Positions 47,628-60,740 are shown, numbered from the stretch's first letter. The stretch: DNA of 64,000 nt from Neckera pumila (GCA_963969595.1 OZ018410.1:35631413-35695412), one strand, 5' to 3'. Translations and numbers: made by a program. The notes: generated from the sequence alone by a model not told the origin.

Positions 47628-50536
47628 TAGTCATCTAAATGTGCTCAAATTGTGCTTGTACAAGGGTCAAGTGTTTTTTTGGATCACTTGCTAGAGTATG
47701 AGGGAGACCTCTTGGCGCCAAAGGAAAACCCAATTTCCCAGCCAATGATCAAGACAGAATAAGTTTGTACTCTAGAATACAAATTTTGTTTTTTCTTGAT
47801 CGCTTACTAGGATGTGACAGGTTCCCCTTGGCACCAAGGGGAGCCCCATGTCGCAAAGGGAAAAGAAACAAAAAAGAAACAAAAGCTTTTACTTTTATTT
47901 TTTGAGGACAAAGTAGCTCCCCTCGGCGCCGAGGAACCCCGCACACCGTAGCAAGTGATCATGAATCCTAAAACCTGGCCTTTACAAAAGCACAAATCTG
48001 ATACATCATCTTAATTGAGCTAAAGTACAAATTTATCATGTCTTGAATCTTGATTACTAGCTGGGAGGTTGGGGGCTCCCTTCAACGCCAAGGGATCCCC
48101 CTCACACCCTAGCAAGGGATCCAAAAAAACACTTGCCCTTTGCACATGCATAGCTAGAGCACATTTTAAATACAAGGTTATTTCTTTTTTTTTCAAATTT
48201 TTAAAAATGGAATAGGGTTTGTAGAATGTCATGATTGAATTAGAATACAATTTGTTTTCCACAATCATTGGTTGCGGGGCTAGAGACTCCTCTTGGCGCC
48301 AAAAAGTCCCCCTCACAAGCTAGTAAGTGATTAAGAAATATAACCCGACCTATGCATAAGCTTAGCTGACTCAAGACTGTTCTTAAACATGGTATCTTTT
48401 CTTCCATTTTTTTGAATTTATTTCTTTTATTTTGATTGCCTTTCAATTTCAAATGGCTTTTTTTATCAAGCAAATATTTCTACAAAGACCCTAAACCCAA
48501 ACCAAGAGTAGGGTGATTTATCTTTTAAGGTCGAGAGGTAACTTGACCACCTGTTGACAAGATCCAAAATTGCAGTACTATGTGAAGTCTATTGACATTT
48601 CTGAATCAAACTGGGGAGAAGGTAACTTGTTTTTGGGGACCGAGAGGTGCCTTCTTAGCCTACTAAAGGAATCAAAATTTGTAGCACCATGCAATATCCA
48701 AAGAAATGTCACTCTTAGGATTTTTAGAAATTTTGTTGTAGGCCTCATCACATTATTTCTCTTGCAAGGATTGAATGCTGAAGAAATGGCAGACATGCCA
48801 TCATGCAACCTATCCAAAATAGATCCTACAAATGGTTTGTAGCAATTGGGTGTTTGACGTATTGATTTCTTTGCCGCCACTTGTGATGACTGCATTTGAG
48901 CCTTCATATACATAACAAATTATTGAACATTCTTCAATGGCAGAACATCAAGATCAGATCCATCTAAAGAAAAGCTGAAGTTAAGAGGCACTAGATGCAA
49001 TGGTAATTTGAAGAAGATTGTAAAGGCATTGAATGTCTTTTTGGGAGCATCTAATGTTGCAATGCATATTCCACACTTGCAGGATGAAGAGGTATTTGGT
49101 AGTAATAAGCTCAAACTTGACCTCCCTATTTGTTTGGGTGGTGACTCCCATCGACTGAATAAAATGAATTTTTCTTAGCCAAGAGTATTAACTTGGTCCA
49201 CATGCACACCTACAAAGTTCTGTGAAGAAACAAAAGAGGTGGTTAACTTTGAACAAGTTTTACATGTCACTACCACATTGGGGAGCAATGGTGACACTCC
49301 ACAATAGCATATTGCGAGATTGTCCCACATGTTGAATTGCAAATGTCAAGCCCAACAGCATGGACCAAATATCACAAAAGGATGAAAAGACTCTCTAGCT
49401 CCAGTATACCATGGTAGAAAGAAACAATATAGCAAAAATAAGGAATTTTTTTGATTTTGCCCAAATAATATAAATTGTGGTATTCGAGGCTTTAAATGCG
49501 CTTGGATAATTGACTAGCCTAAAGTACTAGACATTTGGCCTATACAAATGGACATTAATGAGGGTCTCTTAATGAAAGTCTTTGATATACGCAGAAGTCT
49601 AAAAATCTATGAATGCCTGTGATCTGAGTTTGAAATTATTTTGACTAAAGTTACACATGTAGCTGCAAAAATGTCAATTTCAATTTGAACAAATATTGTA
49701 ATTATTTGATGGAATGTTCTATACAACCTTCTTTCCATCGTTATTTGTTTTTCACATCTAAATCGTTTTTCATCTTCACAATATATTTCCAATATCATAG
49801 GCAATATAAAAAATAACAACTCTAATACAAGTAGTATATTTCCACGATAATAGGTCCATGGTAACAAATGCACAATAATAGGTCCATGGTAATAGGTCCA
49901 CAATAATATAGGTCCTAAAATTACAAGAAACCAAAGATATTGACAATTTTTTTTGGTAACTACCATTTTTCCTAATATTATTGAATTTTATATTATTTTT
50001 TAAAATTTAGAGCTCATTGCTCACATAATCCCCGCTCACTACTCACAAGCTCACAAACTAGCACCGCTGCGTTGGGATTGGCATTTTTCAATTCCATAAT
50101 TAAATTCTTGACAATTTAGTGTTTTTAAATCATTCTCTATTTCTATCTAGTTATTGTTTTTTCCTATATGTTGTACAATTCCAAATGATCTGAATTTTTT
50201 CAAGCATGTAGCCAGCTTGTCTACAAAAATGAATCCAAAGAATAACCAACAGTTTGGACATTTTTTCATACAAATGTGACCTTGTAAAAGGCAGCTGTCC
50301 GGTTTTTTTTCAGGGACAAAAAAAGGGTTTTTGTCAATTCAAATTCTATTATCTTGCAATCTACAAGGTGGAAATTTCTGAATTTTTTTACACATCTTTT
50401 CAAACCAACTTACTACAGGATCCTATGGTTGTATTTGTCCAAAAATGTTTTTTTCCTAAAACTTGGTACTTGTATTAGAAATGGTACTTTTGGAGTGTTT
50501 TTGATGAAAACATAGTCAAATACATTTAGGGGTTAA

Positions 50537-51399
50537 CTTTGAAAAATTACAGAAGGTTGAGTTTAACTTTGAATTTTGTGAAACCACCATCATTCAAGGT
50601 TGTCATACCGAACAAGCTGCCCGCCTGTCTGCACGTTTGGTTCACCCGTCCGGTTGAGATTCTGCCCGTCCGATGTAGTCAACATATAGTTCACTATATG
50701 TGAATTTAAAGAAAAGTCAACTTGGAGTTACCTTGGATACACCTTAAATCCCCGCCCCGTCCCTTAAGTCCCTGCCCTGTCTTTAAGTCCCTGCCTAGTC
50801 CCTTAAGTCCCTGCCCAATCAATGGTAAATTTTTTTTACTTGGCAAAATTCGAATCTCTAAATCCTAAAACTTGTCCGGACCATCTGTCCGTCCGGTTCG
50901 GTGTGCCCGTCCGTCTAGGATGTCCAATGACCCTAGAACGCCCGATGTGACAATCCTGCCGTCATTGGATTTGTATTACAATATATTTTTTATAAATAAA
51001 TTTTATTTTTCAAAAGCTCAACATTTGAAACGGACAGCTCAATGAACAAGTGACTATAAACTGATGGCTCTAATGCAGTCTGAGAAATGTTTTCAGTCAA
51101 GTCGACCAGGCCATTCAGTTTCTGAAACTCCATCAAGGATTTAGTTTTAATAAGTTAATGAACCCAATTTAGTTTCAGTAGGTCTAAGGACGGAAGCTCA
51201 ACAATGTGGGAAGTTGTGCCTTGTTGAGAAGCTAAAAATGTCAGAATGAGTGCTTTCTTAGGAGTCAAAGTTGTCATGCTTATGTCATTTGTGTCTAATT
51301 GAGAGCCACATCAAGGAATAAATGTAAGCTTTAAAAAATAAAATGCAATTCCTTGAAGGTGTCAAACAGTACATGAAAATTCATTAACATAGTTAGTTT
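50537..51399. other. Spacer with short CCCTTAAGTCCCTGCC repeats
   Basis: No gene. At 50743-50820 about four copies of a 19-20-bp unit (TCCCTGCCCTGTCTTTAAG and variants) stand in tandem, flanked by CCGTCCG-rich words near 50630-50660 and 50880-50925. The rest is AT-rich. Confidence 0.6.
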
Positions 51400-51800
51400 C
51401 CTACCCACTAACTATGCTCCTTACACACTGACAATTTTGGACGTGTGGCTTATTAGCTAATATGGGGTGTGGTATATTCCACACCATTTCATCCGAATTT
51501 CCTACCCACTAACTATGCTCCTTACACACTGACAATTTTGGACGTTTGGCTTATTAGCTAATATGGGGTGTGGTATATTCCACACTATTTCATCCTCCGG
51601 ATGAAATGATGTGAAATATACCACATCATTCCATCAAAAGAAAGGCAACTGCTCTCACACCCTTACACATTGACAATTTCAAACGTGTGGCTTATTAGCT
51701 AATATTGGGTGTGGTATACTCCACACCATTTCATCCTCTGGATGATCTGATGTGGAATATTCCATCAAAAGAAAGGCAGCTACTCTCACAGCTCATGAAT
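51400..51800. repeat. About 100-bp tandem repeat, three copies
   Basis: Two nearly identical units of about 100 bp start near 51401 and 51502 (CTACCCACTAACTATGCTCC, then GGCTTATTAGCTAATATGGG), and a third, longer and more diverged copy follows from about 51655. Each unit contains the small palindrome TGTGGTATATTCCACA. The first two copies differ at very few positions, so this duplication is recent. Confidence 0.85.
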
Positions 51801-52678
51801 GTCATGACCCTCTTGTATAGAGTAATGTGTTTCTTGGATATCATATGTAAAATGATAAGTTCAATTTTTTCAAGGAAAATGATTAATAAAACGACATGAG
51901 TTTTGATGTTGAGGTCGAGATGAAAGCATCCCATGTATTGAATGGCCTGGTTGAAGTCGAGGTGAAACGGCTTCTGGGCAAGTGTAAGTCATAAGAATTT
52001 TAGATACATTTGGTAACTTCACGAGTTCACGTGTAAATAATTCTGATATTGCTCCCCGCAAAAATTCTTGTATAACACGGGTAGACACCGGCTTGAAAAT
52101 TTTAGTTCCTCTCTCATCGACCTCCGCAAGGCTTTTAATTACAAATTTTCCAAAATTGTAGGTTCACTTCATGCACACGACATCCACGTTGTCCAATCAG
52201 ATGGGTAAACAACACAGGGAATGTGCAATTACAGACTGAGAGGGGGGTGGAGTGCAAAAAGCAGTCAAGTCCGATTCATAGTATTCTGTAGCAAAGCACC
52301 TCAGATGAATTGATATCTGTAGCTTCCTGAAGACATGGCTTGCCGTACAAGACATCTCTTTACATAACTGTCATCACTTACGAATTTGTTTCAGTAAAGT
52401 GAGGGGATCCACATCTGGGAGTACCGTATCCCGTGCCTAACATCCGTCTACCCAGCAATTCAAGAGGAACAGTGGTGCCCCTGTTCCTCCTCAAAACTTA
52501 TTAGTTCAAGATGGGGGAAACGGACTGCGGTAAAGATCACGGCTAGGCAAGTGGCCATCTTTCAGTTGCAGTGATTCAACTCCATCAAGTACCCCTGTGG
52601 TCAAGAATAAGAGTAAATTTTTATGCTTGTAAGTCTAATACTGCTAAAACCGCTGAAACCGGAATTATACGAGTCGGT
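51801..52678. other. 3' region of ACX2
   Basis: The part from about 52.1 to 52.68 kb follows the ACX2 stop codon and most likely contains its 3' untranslated end; composition here is less AT-rich than the repeats to the left. No other gene is supported. Confidence 0.45.
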
Positions 52679-55600
52679 CTAGTACTCAAATCCCACGAGT
52701 TGTGTATACTCAGAGTACTGGCCCGACTGAAGGCCGATGGGGGCGCGCAAAAGGGCGTCGGGAATGCCAAAACCGTCAACAAGAGAACCCGCTTCCCCTT
52801 TCAGTTCAAAGCTCAAATACTCGACCAGTCGATGGATAGCCTGAAAAATGGAAGGAAAACAAACAGCAATGAAGAACTGAGACTCAATTCAAGGACAAAA
52901 TGCCCCAGGTAAACAGAGGATCAGTTCAGAGCGTTGGAAAACATAGGTGTACCAACGTAAGGTGAAACACTGCAAACGAAAGCCTATACAGGAATTGCCA
53001 TACTGCTTGAAAGACCGCCAAATACGTACCTTAGCCTTATTCGGCGCAATATAGTCTTGGTTGCGGTACGTGCCAATGTCCTTCCAGATTCGATCCAAAG
53101 CATACAAGTCTCGCACCATGCTCAGCACTTTCCTTGTCTGCCTGTCCTCACACCTAAGAGCAAGAATGGCAAATTGGATCAATCACCACTTGCAGTAAAA
53201 CAGAGAAGATATATGCCGTCACGGAAGTGCAGTAACAGTGAAAGGCACTGGGTCAAGCGAAAAGAGCAGTCTCGGAATGATAGGCAGGAGGAAGCACCTT
53301 TCAACTGCCTCACTGAATTTAGCTAATATGACCGACTCGATGTGGGACTCGGCCAGCGTGAGCAAATGATTAAGGCAGCGGTTCCACGCCCCAAAGCTGC
53401 CCAAACGTTTGGAGTGCTTTCTCAATCGCAGTGCTGCCGTGTGTAGCAATCTTGCCGTGCGATACTGCACACAGACAAGAATTATGATCGCATGAAGAAC
53501 CAGAATCGAAGAGATTAAAGCGTGTTCTGGGGTCTAAGCGGCAAGGTAAGCCGCACTTTTCATATATCTGCCAGTAGTGAGCGAAGATTCAATGCTAACA
53601 AGTTTACTGCAAAATTAGATGACCTTCAGCTCGACAAGATATGAATCAAAAGACCACCTAGAGGTCTGTAGATCGAAAGGTACCTGGAAAGCATCCAGTT
53701 GAAACCGAGGGTCCCGTAGGTGACCGTAACCTTCCCGGTGTGTGGACACGGGATTTGTTTGGGATAAGTATGTACTCATGGAATCCCTCAAGTAAGTCCA
53801 GGTTACACTGAGTGCCCCAGTCTCGAATTTTCTCTTGTACTGTTTTAGTAGATCTCCAGCTACCTGCGAAAGTTGGTAATCCACAGTTTATCTAATCCTT
53901 GAAAGCAAGAAAATCATTGAAAAGTGACTTTACTTAGGTAAGACAAAAGATATTGGTCAAAGTCGACGAAGACGAAAGTATTATTGTTACGCAGTAATAC
54001 TGCCTTTCAACTTGATATTGCGGTTGTAGGCTGGGAAGTTCGGAAAGGAGCTCGAGCATACCTGCTGTAGAAGGACTGTGTTATCCCCTTCGAATGTCTG
54101 AAAAATATCGTGATCGTTTCTAAGCGTGCCAAAACGATTTACTGCTGCATAACCGTGTCCACCACAGGACTCTCGACAGGTATTTAATGCCTTTGCGGTG
54201 TAGGATGTAATGTAAGCTTTGAGCCCCGCAGATAGGGCATGGACATCAGCAACTATCTCATCATCATGTGTTTTCTTCATCTCAACATATCGATCCACCT
54301 AAAAAAAGACGTTGGAATTACATGTTATTCCTGGGGTATGAACCATTATGCGGAAAGACGGATCTAAATCAGCAAAGAAGAGCTAACTCTGAGCGGTGTC
54401 TCTTAATAAGAACCCAGAGGACGATTTATGTGACATTTTAACGAACATTTTCAGTGAGCCAGAGTAATATAAAAGTCAACTATCTATGAACCTCCTCCTC
54501 ACAATCCGAGTGAAAATGACTCAATCACTCAAAGAACGCAGTTTTCCTTCATTGCAACATCGCCTTCCATGTGTAACGAAACATTCAATTCAACAAGTCT
54601 GAGAAAAAGGATAGCCACTCGGACAAAGAGAAACGACTTACTAGATACTCAGCGGCAAAATGGAAGGCATACACTGAAGAAAGCATGGGCATGAGCTTTT
54701 GCTGTTGTGATTGATAGTCTAGGATACTAATTTCTGCTTTGTTCGGTGGTCCAAACTGTTGTCGTATCAAAGAATACCTGCAGCAGAAGAACGTCAAGTA
54801 AAAACCTTAAGCTGTTATGCAGCCTCATTATACCTGACTATCAGACATTCACAAAGTTGCCGAGAGTCCTTAAAAAATTTACAAATAAGAAATACTTGCT
54901 CTTTCCCTAGATCCATCGACAAGAAAACAAAATAGAAATGAGCAGAAGGCAACGCAGCAGTTGTCCAACATCTTGCAAAACCAGGATGTCAGATTTACGT
55001 ATTTTTCCAAAACAACTAAGGAACGTCACAACTCAAGTCTATTGCAATAATTCAAGAAGAAGGAAGACCTGATAGCAATTGTAGATGCAGCTTTTAGCAC
55101 TCCAACAGAACCATGCGCTAAACCCACTCTTCCCCCAACAAGCTCTCCTAGCGTTGCAGCGAAACGTTTGTTGATTGTTGGGAGTATGCTAGTGTACTTT
55201 CCATCCTTAGATACATCTCCAAAGCGATTCAAAAGGTTGTCTCTAGGAATACGAACGTTGTCGAATCTTAGGGCTCCGTTATCAACCCCATTCAACCCGA
55301 TTTTGAAACCGCAGTCACGTATCTCGATTCCAGGCAGTACAGAGTGATCTTCCATACTCCGAATGGGAACAATGAACGCATGAACGCCCATGTCTGTGTC
55401 CAGGTGAGAATCGGGCGAAGGCAGCAGAAGTCTCGCAAACACTGAAGCAAACTTCCCGTGCACGGCAGCATTACCTATCCACCATTTCAGTGCTCCCTCG
55501 TTTGGAGTGTTGATGATAAACTCATCAGTCATGCGGTCAAATGTTGCAGTTGTCTGAATACCTTGAACATTAGAACCTGAAAAAAAATACAAGGAAAAAC

Positions 55601-56961
55601 AAATATATATAAGAAAAGCAGATACTCAAAATCCCTAACTGGTAAACTTGGCAGTACTTGATGGAATTTAGTCTCCGCAATAAATGATTTTCCAAACTGA
55701 TCCCTACAGATAATCTGCATACGTCTATATTTCCATTTATGCATAAGAAGACGAGACTCTATCAAGAGCTGAAACCTTAACCATACAGTCATGTTATGAA
55801 GCAACAATGGTCCTCAAGCAGAGCCTTTTGAAGTGGTATTACTCCTCACTAAAGTATCTTTGAGGTGGAATCGACTTTCAAAGAAGGCACATCCAAATAG
55901 AAACCAGTTACAATAGTCTCAGACAAAGTAATTGACAAACCCTAACATTCCAGGATGAGAAGTATTTAGCGCACACATACCATGATGGAGTTCGGTCATG
56001 GCAAAACATCCAGGATATGTCAAGTTGGAAATGCCTTCCAAATATTTGTCTCGATGCTTCTGAGTTCCCAGATTCACGACGGAGCCTCCCCACAAACTGT
56101 AATAAATCCGATCACGTCTAAAATTTCAGTGCATAGTGCGATGAAATAGAAATCGATAGTATCCAAACTTTGCATATGAAAGAAAAGAAGGAGAAGGAGA
56201 AATACAGAGTGCTCGTACAGGTTTCAGATATTTTAGTCTTTTACCTGAACTGCACTCCCATCTTAATTGCAAGAGATACATCAATAAAACCAACCGCCTC
56301 CGCAACTGTAAAATAGCGCGTAGGATCCTCCATCAAATACTTCATCGGATTTACCCCTGCTTCATTGACGAGAGCATTCAGCTGCTTATACACAATCTCT
56401 CGATGCTCTGCCTTCGCAATCTCTACAGGAGTCTCTAAATCCGGCCGGTTGATAAAAAAACTGAAGATCTTCTCCCTGTCAGCTGGATAGCCACCTGGAC
56501 AATATCATATGAACCTCAGGATTCTGCATTCCTAGTCATTACCCAACCCTTGAATTTCAGCCCAAAGCCAAAACTGACTACTTGGACAAAGACATTTGAA
56601 TCTAGATCTCAAAAAGCATTGATATGATTGGAATAGGAAGTAAAATGCCCGATTTAGATAAATACGGGGAGAGACTAATAACGCCACTGAATCTATTGCT
56701 GTAAAATGATTAGCATTGCGGATGATTGAAAGACATAATAATTAGACTAGACGATGACATACCTGCCATAACATTCGCAAGGACTGACGGATTCACTGGC
56801 CGCTTGATGAGTTTCGCACATAATTCCCTACTGAGCTGTTCCTCCTGCACAAGACTGGAGTCGCACAAATGTGATGCTATCCTGTCCAGACGTCTTTGGG
56901 CCACTTCACTAACAAGCAGCCCACCCATATCATCCATCTGCCTCTCAAGCCGGTCTGCCAT
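52679..56961 (-). CDS. ACX2: Peroxisomal long-chain acyl-CoA oxidase, ACX2 type
   Basis: Ten exons: 56961-56763, 56494-56245, 56096-55981, 55576-55069, 54777-54642, 54298-54062, 53863-53684, 53464-53298, 53153-53030, 52840-52679. All borders are GT-AG and phases agree, giving 692 aa. The enzyme oxidises long-chain acyl-CoA to trans-2-enoyl-CoA with FAD and makes H2O2, the first step of peroxisomal beta-oxidation. Residues 24-32, RLDRIASHL, are a perfect PTS2 import signal followed by Cys33. Family blocks in order: [89 protein letters not shown] (probable catalytic Glu473), [16 protein letters not shown], and the end TQLVGFEY. There is no PTS1. An in-frame TGA stands just before the start ATG. 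Confidence 0.97.
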
Positions 56962-59030
56962 CTTCCCAGGTCAATCTTCGTCTTCCTGTGAAGCATTCAC
57001 ATCATCATCCATAAGTCTAATGTACAACACCCTCAACACTGCACTAAAACCCAAACATCAACAATGATGAACTGGGCTTGAGTTCTCACAATGAAGCAGT
57101 TTTAACAGGTTCCGACGTTCCGACTCCGAGATACCAATTAAATAGATCCCGTTGGAGCCTATCTACAGCAATACATGCTCCAGTACGAATCAAAGAGAGG
57201 AATAATTATGTAATCCTGAATGAAGAATCATACTCTGTTTTATAGAATTTGCTGCCATGACTACTCAACTCTATATCTTAGCTATACAGTCAAACAAGGA
57301 TTTACTAAAACTGAGTAGAGAGAAATTGCATAAAAATCTTTCAACTGAGAAAAATCTGTACAACGAAAATTCGAGAACCAAAGCACTTAGCTAAGAATCA
57401 ACAGCTTCGACAATCAGAATCACATAGAACCCGACCTCCTCTTCAAAGAAATAGTATATCATAAAACGGGTAAGAGCATATAATATTTAAAAGGACGATT
57501 TGTAAGATTAGAGTCAGAACACTGAGCTTCAGAGTACTCGGATCTGAACCATCTGAAGACCATGTGATCAAGGGCGGTACGGCGTGAACAGATATGACGC
57601 AGCCATGACGAAAACCTGATGCAATTGTCAGCTTGATGCTCAGACAACCGCAGTTTCCATCATAATAAATTACGATCGTTCGCAGAAATTATTCTCGACA
57701 TTTGCATCACTCATGATTCAATCAACCGACGCAACGGAATAAACCAACTATATATGAGTATTTTGGAGAGGATTCAGAGTAACAAAAAATTTGAACCTAA
57801 GAAAGGAGAGCTCCCAGAAAAAGCCACTGTGATGAGCAACCTCAATCTACGGAGCATCCGAAGTTGTGCAGTTAGCGTGAATCTCAAGCTTCTATGACGC
57901 AGTCAGAAAAATCCTGAGGTAATTGCTAATTAGTATAGAGTAGACTCTGTTCACCACACTTGAATGCATACATGGAGAATACAGGAACTCTTCGTTCAGA
58001 AATTGCAGGAGTAATTAACGCACGACAACAACGGAACGCGCTAGAGAAACCTGCCGATCACTGATCTTACAGTGCAGAAAGAAGGTCGTGCAAGGAACAC
58101 ATGTCGTCGGATTGACGTACAAAATAACAAACCCTCGCCAGCGTTCGAAAATCATACTTCGCCAAACGAATCATTGACGAATTCATTCAGACTCGTGATT
58201 ACCTGCACAAATCACCAATTCGATATTGACTCCGAGACTTCGTGCGGAATTGAGCTTCTGATCAGCAGGAATCAAATTGAAAAGAAAGTCCTCCCTCGCG
58301 CTCCAAGACTTTTTAAGAAAACATGAGGCCAATTCAAGAAAACGGGATCAATACGACAGACTTCGTCCCCGGGATAATTAATCCTCTAGAAAACTAAATG
58401 GTAAACCTATCTTGACTCTTCCACCGAAAACTCCTGGTAATAGATATCCACTTTTTGCGCCGATTTCATTCTGATACACCTCCGTCTGGAACCATAGCCT
58501 CAACAGTCTCAATGATGACAAACCGGAAAACAAAAAGAGATGTATCGTGTCTTTGCCTAATTTTGCTAAAAAATCCTGGTTTCTTTTCTTTGAAACAAAT
58601 CGATTGGAATTCTACTTTCGTAAGTGTGAAAAAGAACACTGAAAAGAGAAACGAGTACACCAGTAGATGTCAGCGCAACTTCAACGTACACAGAAAAAAA
58701 AAAGGAAAAATAATTGTCCTTTAAAGGAATCTCTCAAGGTTCGGAATGACCTACTGATAAGCTCAATTCCGAACTCGCTTCCGTTAATTATTTGCTTCGA
58801 CGGAATTCGATCCTCCAACTGATGAATGGTTTCTATGAATTTTACGAAATTTTCAGATCGACCTCTCTTCAACGCGTGCGTGATCAACTGAAGCTTCCAA
58901 TCGACCTGTTCCATCACTTTCGTACACCGAACGACAAGAAATTATCGTGATCCGCATCGAAAACGTATGACATAATCCATCGAGAAAAGTGAGGAATACA
59001 CCTACAAATTCTCCTCTCCTGATTTACGCT
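56962..59030. other. ACX2 leader and upstream region
   Basis: It is likely to contain the 5' untranslated region, possibly with an intron, and the promoter of ACX2. A minus-strand frame at 58912-58681 starts with ATG and reads MEQVDWKLQLITHALKRGRS; it could be a short hypothetical exon, but it ends in a low-complexity Phe-rich stretch and is not recognised. No other gene is visible. Confidence 0.4.
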
Positions 59031-59079
59031 AAGCTTAATGGTCATCTGCCGAGGAACCCTGTTGAGGAAGATCGCAGCT

Positions 59080-59420
59080 TCACTTCCCCGTCCAAAGGTC
59101 GCCGATCAATCCCACCCTGCAATGTCGTACTTTACTGAAACTATGGACGCCGACTGATGGACGTAAAGCCACGTCACTACGGGTGGACTTCTTGAGAGTC
59201 GAGACTCGACGACGCGGAGGTCGGAAAAGAGAAACGTAAGTGCACTTCCCCCGTCCAATGGTCGGTCGATGACTGATCTCGCCACGAAGTCTCGAACTCC
59301 AGTACGGGCGCCGACTTCTGGACGGACGAACTATGGAAGTCTACACGCCATCCGACGGCCATGGGATACGCTTGTTGACGTGGAGGTCGGAAAAAGGGCA
59401 AGTAAAGCGAAGCCAATGGA
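59080..59420. repeat. Two-copy degenerate tandem duplication upstream of ACX2
   Basis: Blocks CACTTCCCCGTCCAAAGGTCG, GCCGACT, GGACG and GACGCGGAGGTCGGAAAAG occur twice in the same order about 165 bp apart (about 59080-59235 and 59238-59410). The GC content is well above that of the flanks. It may be a duplicated promoter segment. Confidence 0.6.
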
Positions 59421-59429
59421 TAAACGTAG

Positions 59430-60740
59430 ATGGAAATAGGCTAATAATACTCATTTAAATAATCCCTCAAACATATCCAACTTTTATAATTTGGGGGGTA
59501 GTTGGGACCACACTATTGCACAATTTTTCCATGTGGCTCTGTGGATGATATTGCATGATAATGCTGGCTGGGAATAAGGTAGACGCATCCAAAACCGCCA
59601 CTGTTTTAGGTGGGTGGTCCAAAACCTATTTTTTTTGGTTTGTTTTACATTTATTTTAGGGAATGCAGAAAGCGATTACCAAAGCAATCATCAGTGGAGT
59701 GATGAAGCTATATACATCCATGGAAATGGATGAAATTTGCAATATATGGATGAAAATGTATTTATTCATCTAAAAGAGTGTACATTCATCTGAAATAGAG
59801 TGATATTGTTCTAAGATTTGGTAGCATTTTTCAATTTCATCTATTAAGAAAGAAATAACATCTTGCTACATATTTCCTGTATAAAGTTTTGCATCGCTTT
59901 CTAGTGAAAATTCACTCAAAAAAAAAAATGTCCAAAACTTCAAATGATAGATTTTTATTGAGAGTCTTAGCTTCTTTGAGAAAAAAACCTAACTAAGTGG
60001 ATTCTTAATTTTTGGACACTCACAAAAATTTCTATAAATTTTTAACCCAATAATGTTGCTATAGACACTATATATTCAATGGTTGATGGAAAATCCTCCT
60101 AGGTAAGATAGAAGTAGGCAAATGTTCATCCTTGGAATCAATTTGCGGGAAAAAAGGAGGTATTGCACAATAGTTTGACCTCCAATGAGTGCTATAGGAT
60201 TTTTTTAAGCAATTGAATCATACAGTACTGAAAAAGATGATTTCCATGGTGACAAGCACGTCTTTCCAGTTTAAAATTTAAAGGGTAGGATGTCTACTCA
60301 TATTACTAAACTTACTTTTAACCCCTAAAGGATTAACTAGTCTACTTTGGGTTTTCAAAAATTTGAACAAGCTCTATTCATTTTATAATTTCAAATTTTT
60401 GCATGAAATATTGAAGATGGATGCTAATCATGCTTTACTTGTGAAGCTTTGTTTCACTCCATATCAATAAATATTGCAAAAGTTATTATAAGCGGTTATT
60501 TTAATTTCAAAGTCAAATTGGTCAACTAATTATATATTATACTCTAAAAAATATCAAATATTTTTTTGTAATTGTTTAGATTGATACCTATACAAAAACA
60601 TTTGAACCATTGAATTTTGAATAACGACGTGAAGTTTATAAAGAGCTTTGTTTTGCAAGTACAAAAATTATATGGAGTCACTTTATGAAGTCAATTTTGA
60701 AATTTTCCAAATAAAAATAAATACATAGGGGATATTTTGT
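59430..60740. other. AT-rich spacer, possible truncated inverted-end element
   Basis: No gene. At 60318 TTAACCCCTAAAGG marks the left end of another element of the TTAA/CCCCTAAAG type whose partner end is not seen before the next element starts at 60741, so it may be truncated or have been invaded. Confidence 0.4.

Larger units (their letters stand above)
45750..48390. repeat. Cluster of ~16 motif copies in both orientations forming a large palindrome
   Basis: A 50-70-bp motif built around GATCACTTGCTAGGGTGTGA, GGGGGA, then a CTTGGCGCCAAGGGG-like palindromic core occurs near 45760, 45975, 46080, 46215, 46420, 46530, 46680, 46840, 47060, 47210, 47345, 47680, 47795, 47920, 48050 and 48265, in alternating orientations. 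From about 46790 to 48390 the copies and the sequence between them are arranged as one inverted repeat centred near 47585. The motif is GC-rich in an AT-rich interior. No coding frame is kept. Confidence 0.75.
44869..50071. mobile_element. hAT-like non-autonomous element with 8-bp target duplication
   Basis: The element begins CAGGGTTTCTATTTTGTGAG. The reverse complement of its right end contains CAGCGGTGCTAGTTTGTGAG; over 24 bp the two ends differ at only four positions. TTGGGATT stands directly outside on both sides (44861-44868 and 50072-50079), an exact 8-bp duplication as made by hAT transposases, although the right end then carries two extra bases outside CAG. CAGGG-type ends are also typical of hAT. 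The 5.2-kb interior has no ORF above about 120 codons and no recognisable transposase; minus-strand frames near 45232-44975 and 48913-48578 might be transposase remnants but I cannot assign them. Confidence 0.65.
44421..50536 (+). mobile_element. TTAA/CCCCTAAAG-ended element, copy A4, split by a 5.2-kb insertion
   Basis: The left part (about 44421-44868) and the right part (50072-50536) together give the usual block order of family A. The left part stops within the 'CATTACAAC' block and the right part resumes with GGGATTGGCATTTTTC. The right end is TTTAGGGGTTAA; the left end is degenerate, so the start is approximate. The interruption is the hAT-like element at 44869-50071, so family A was already present when that element moved. 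Confidence 0.65.
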
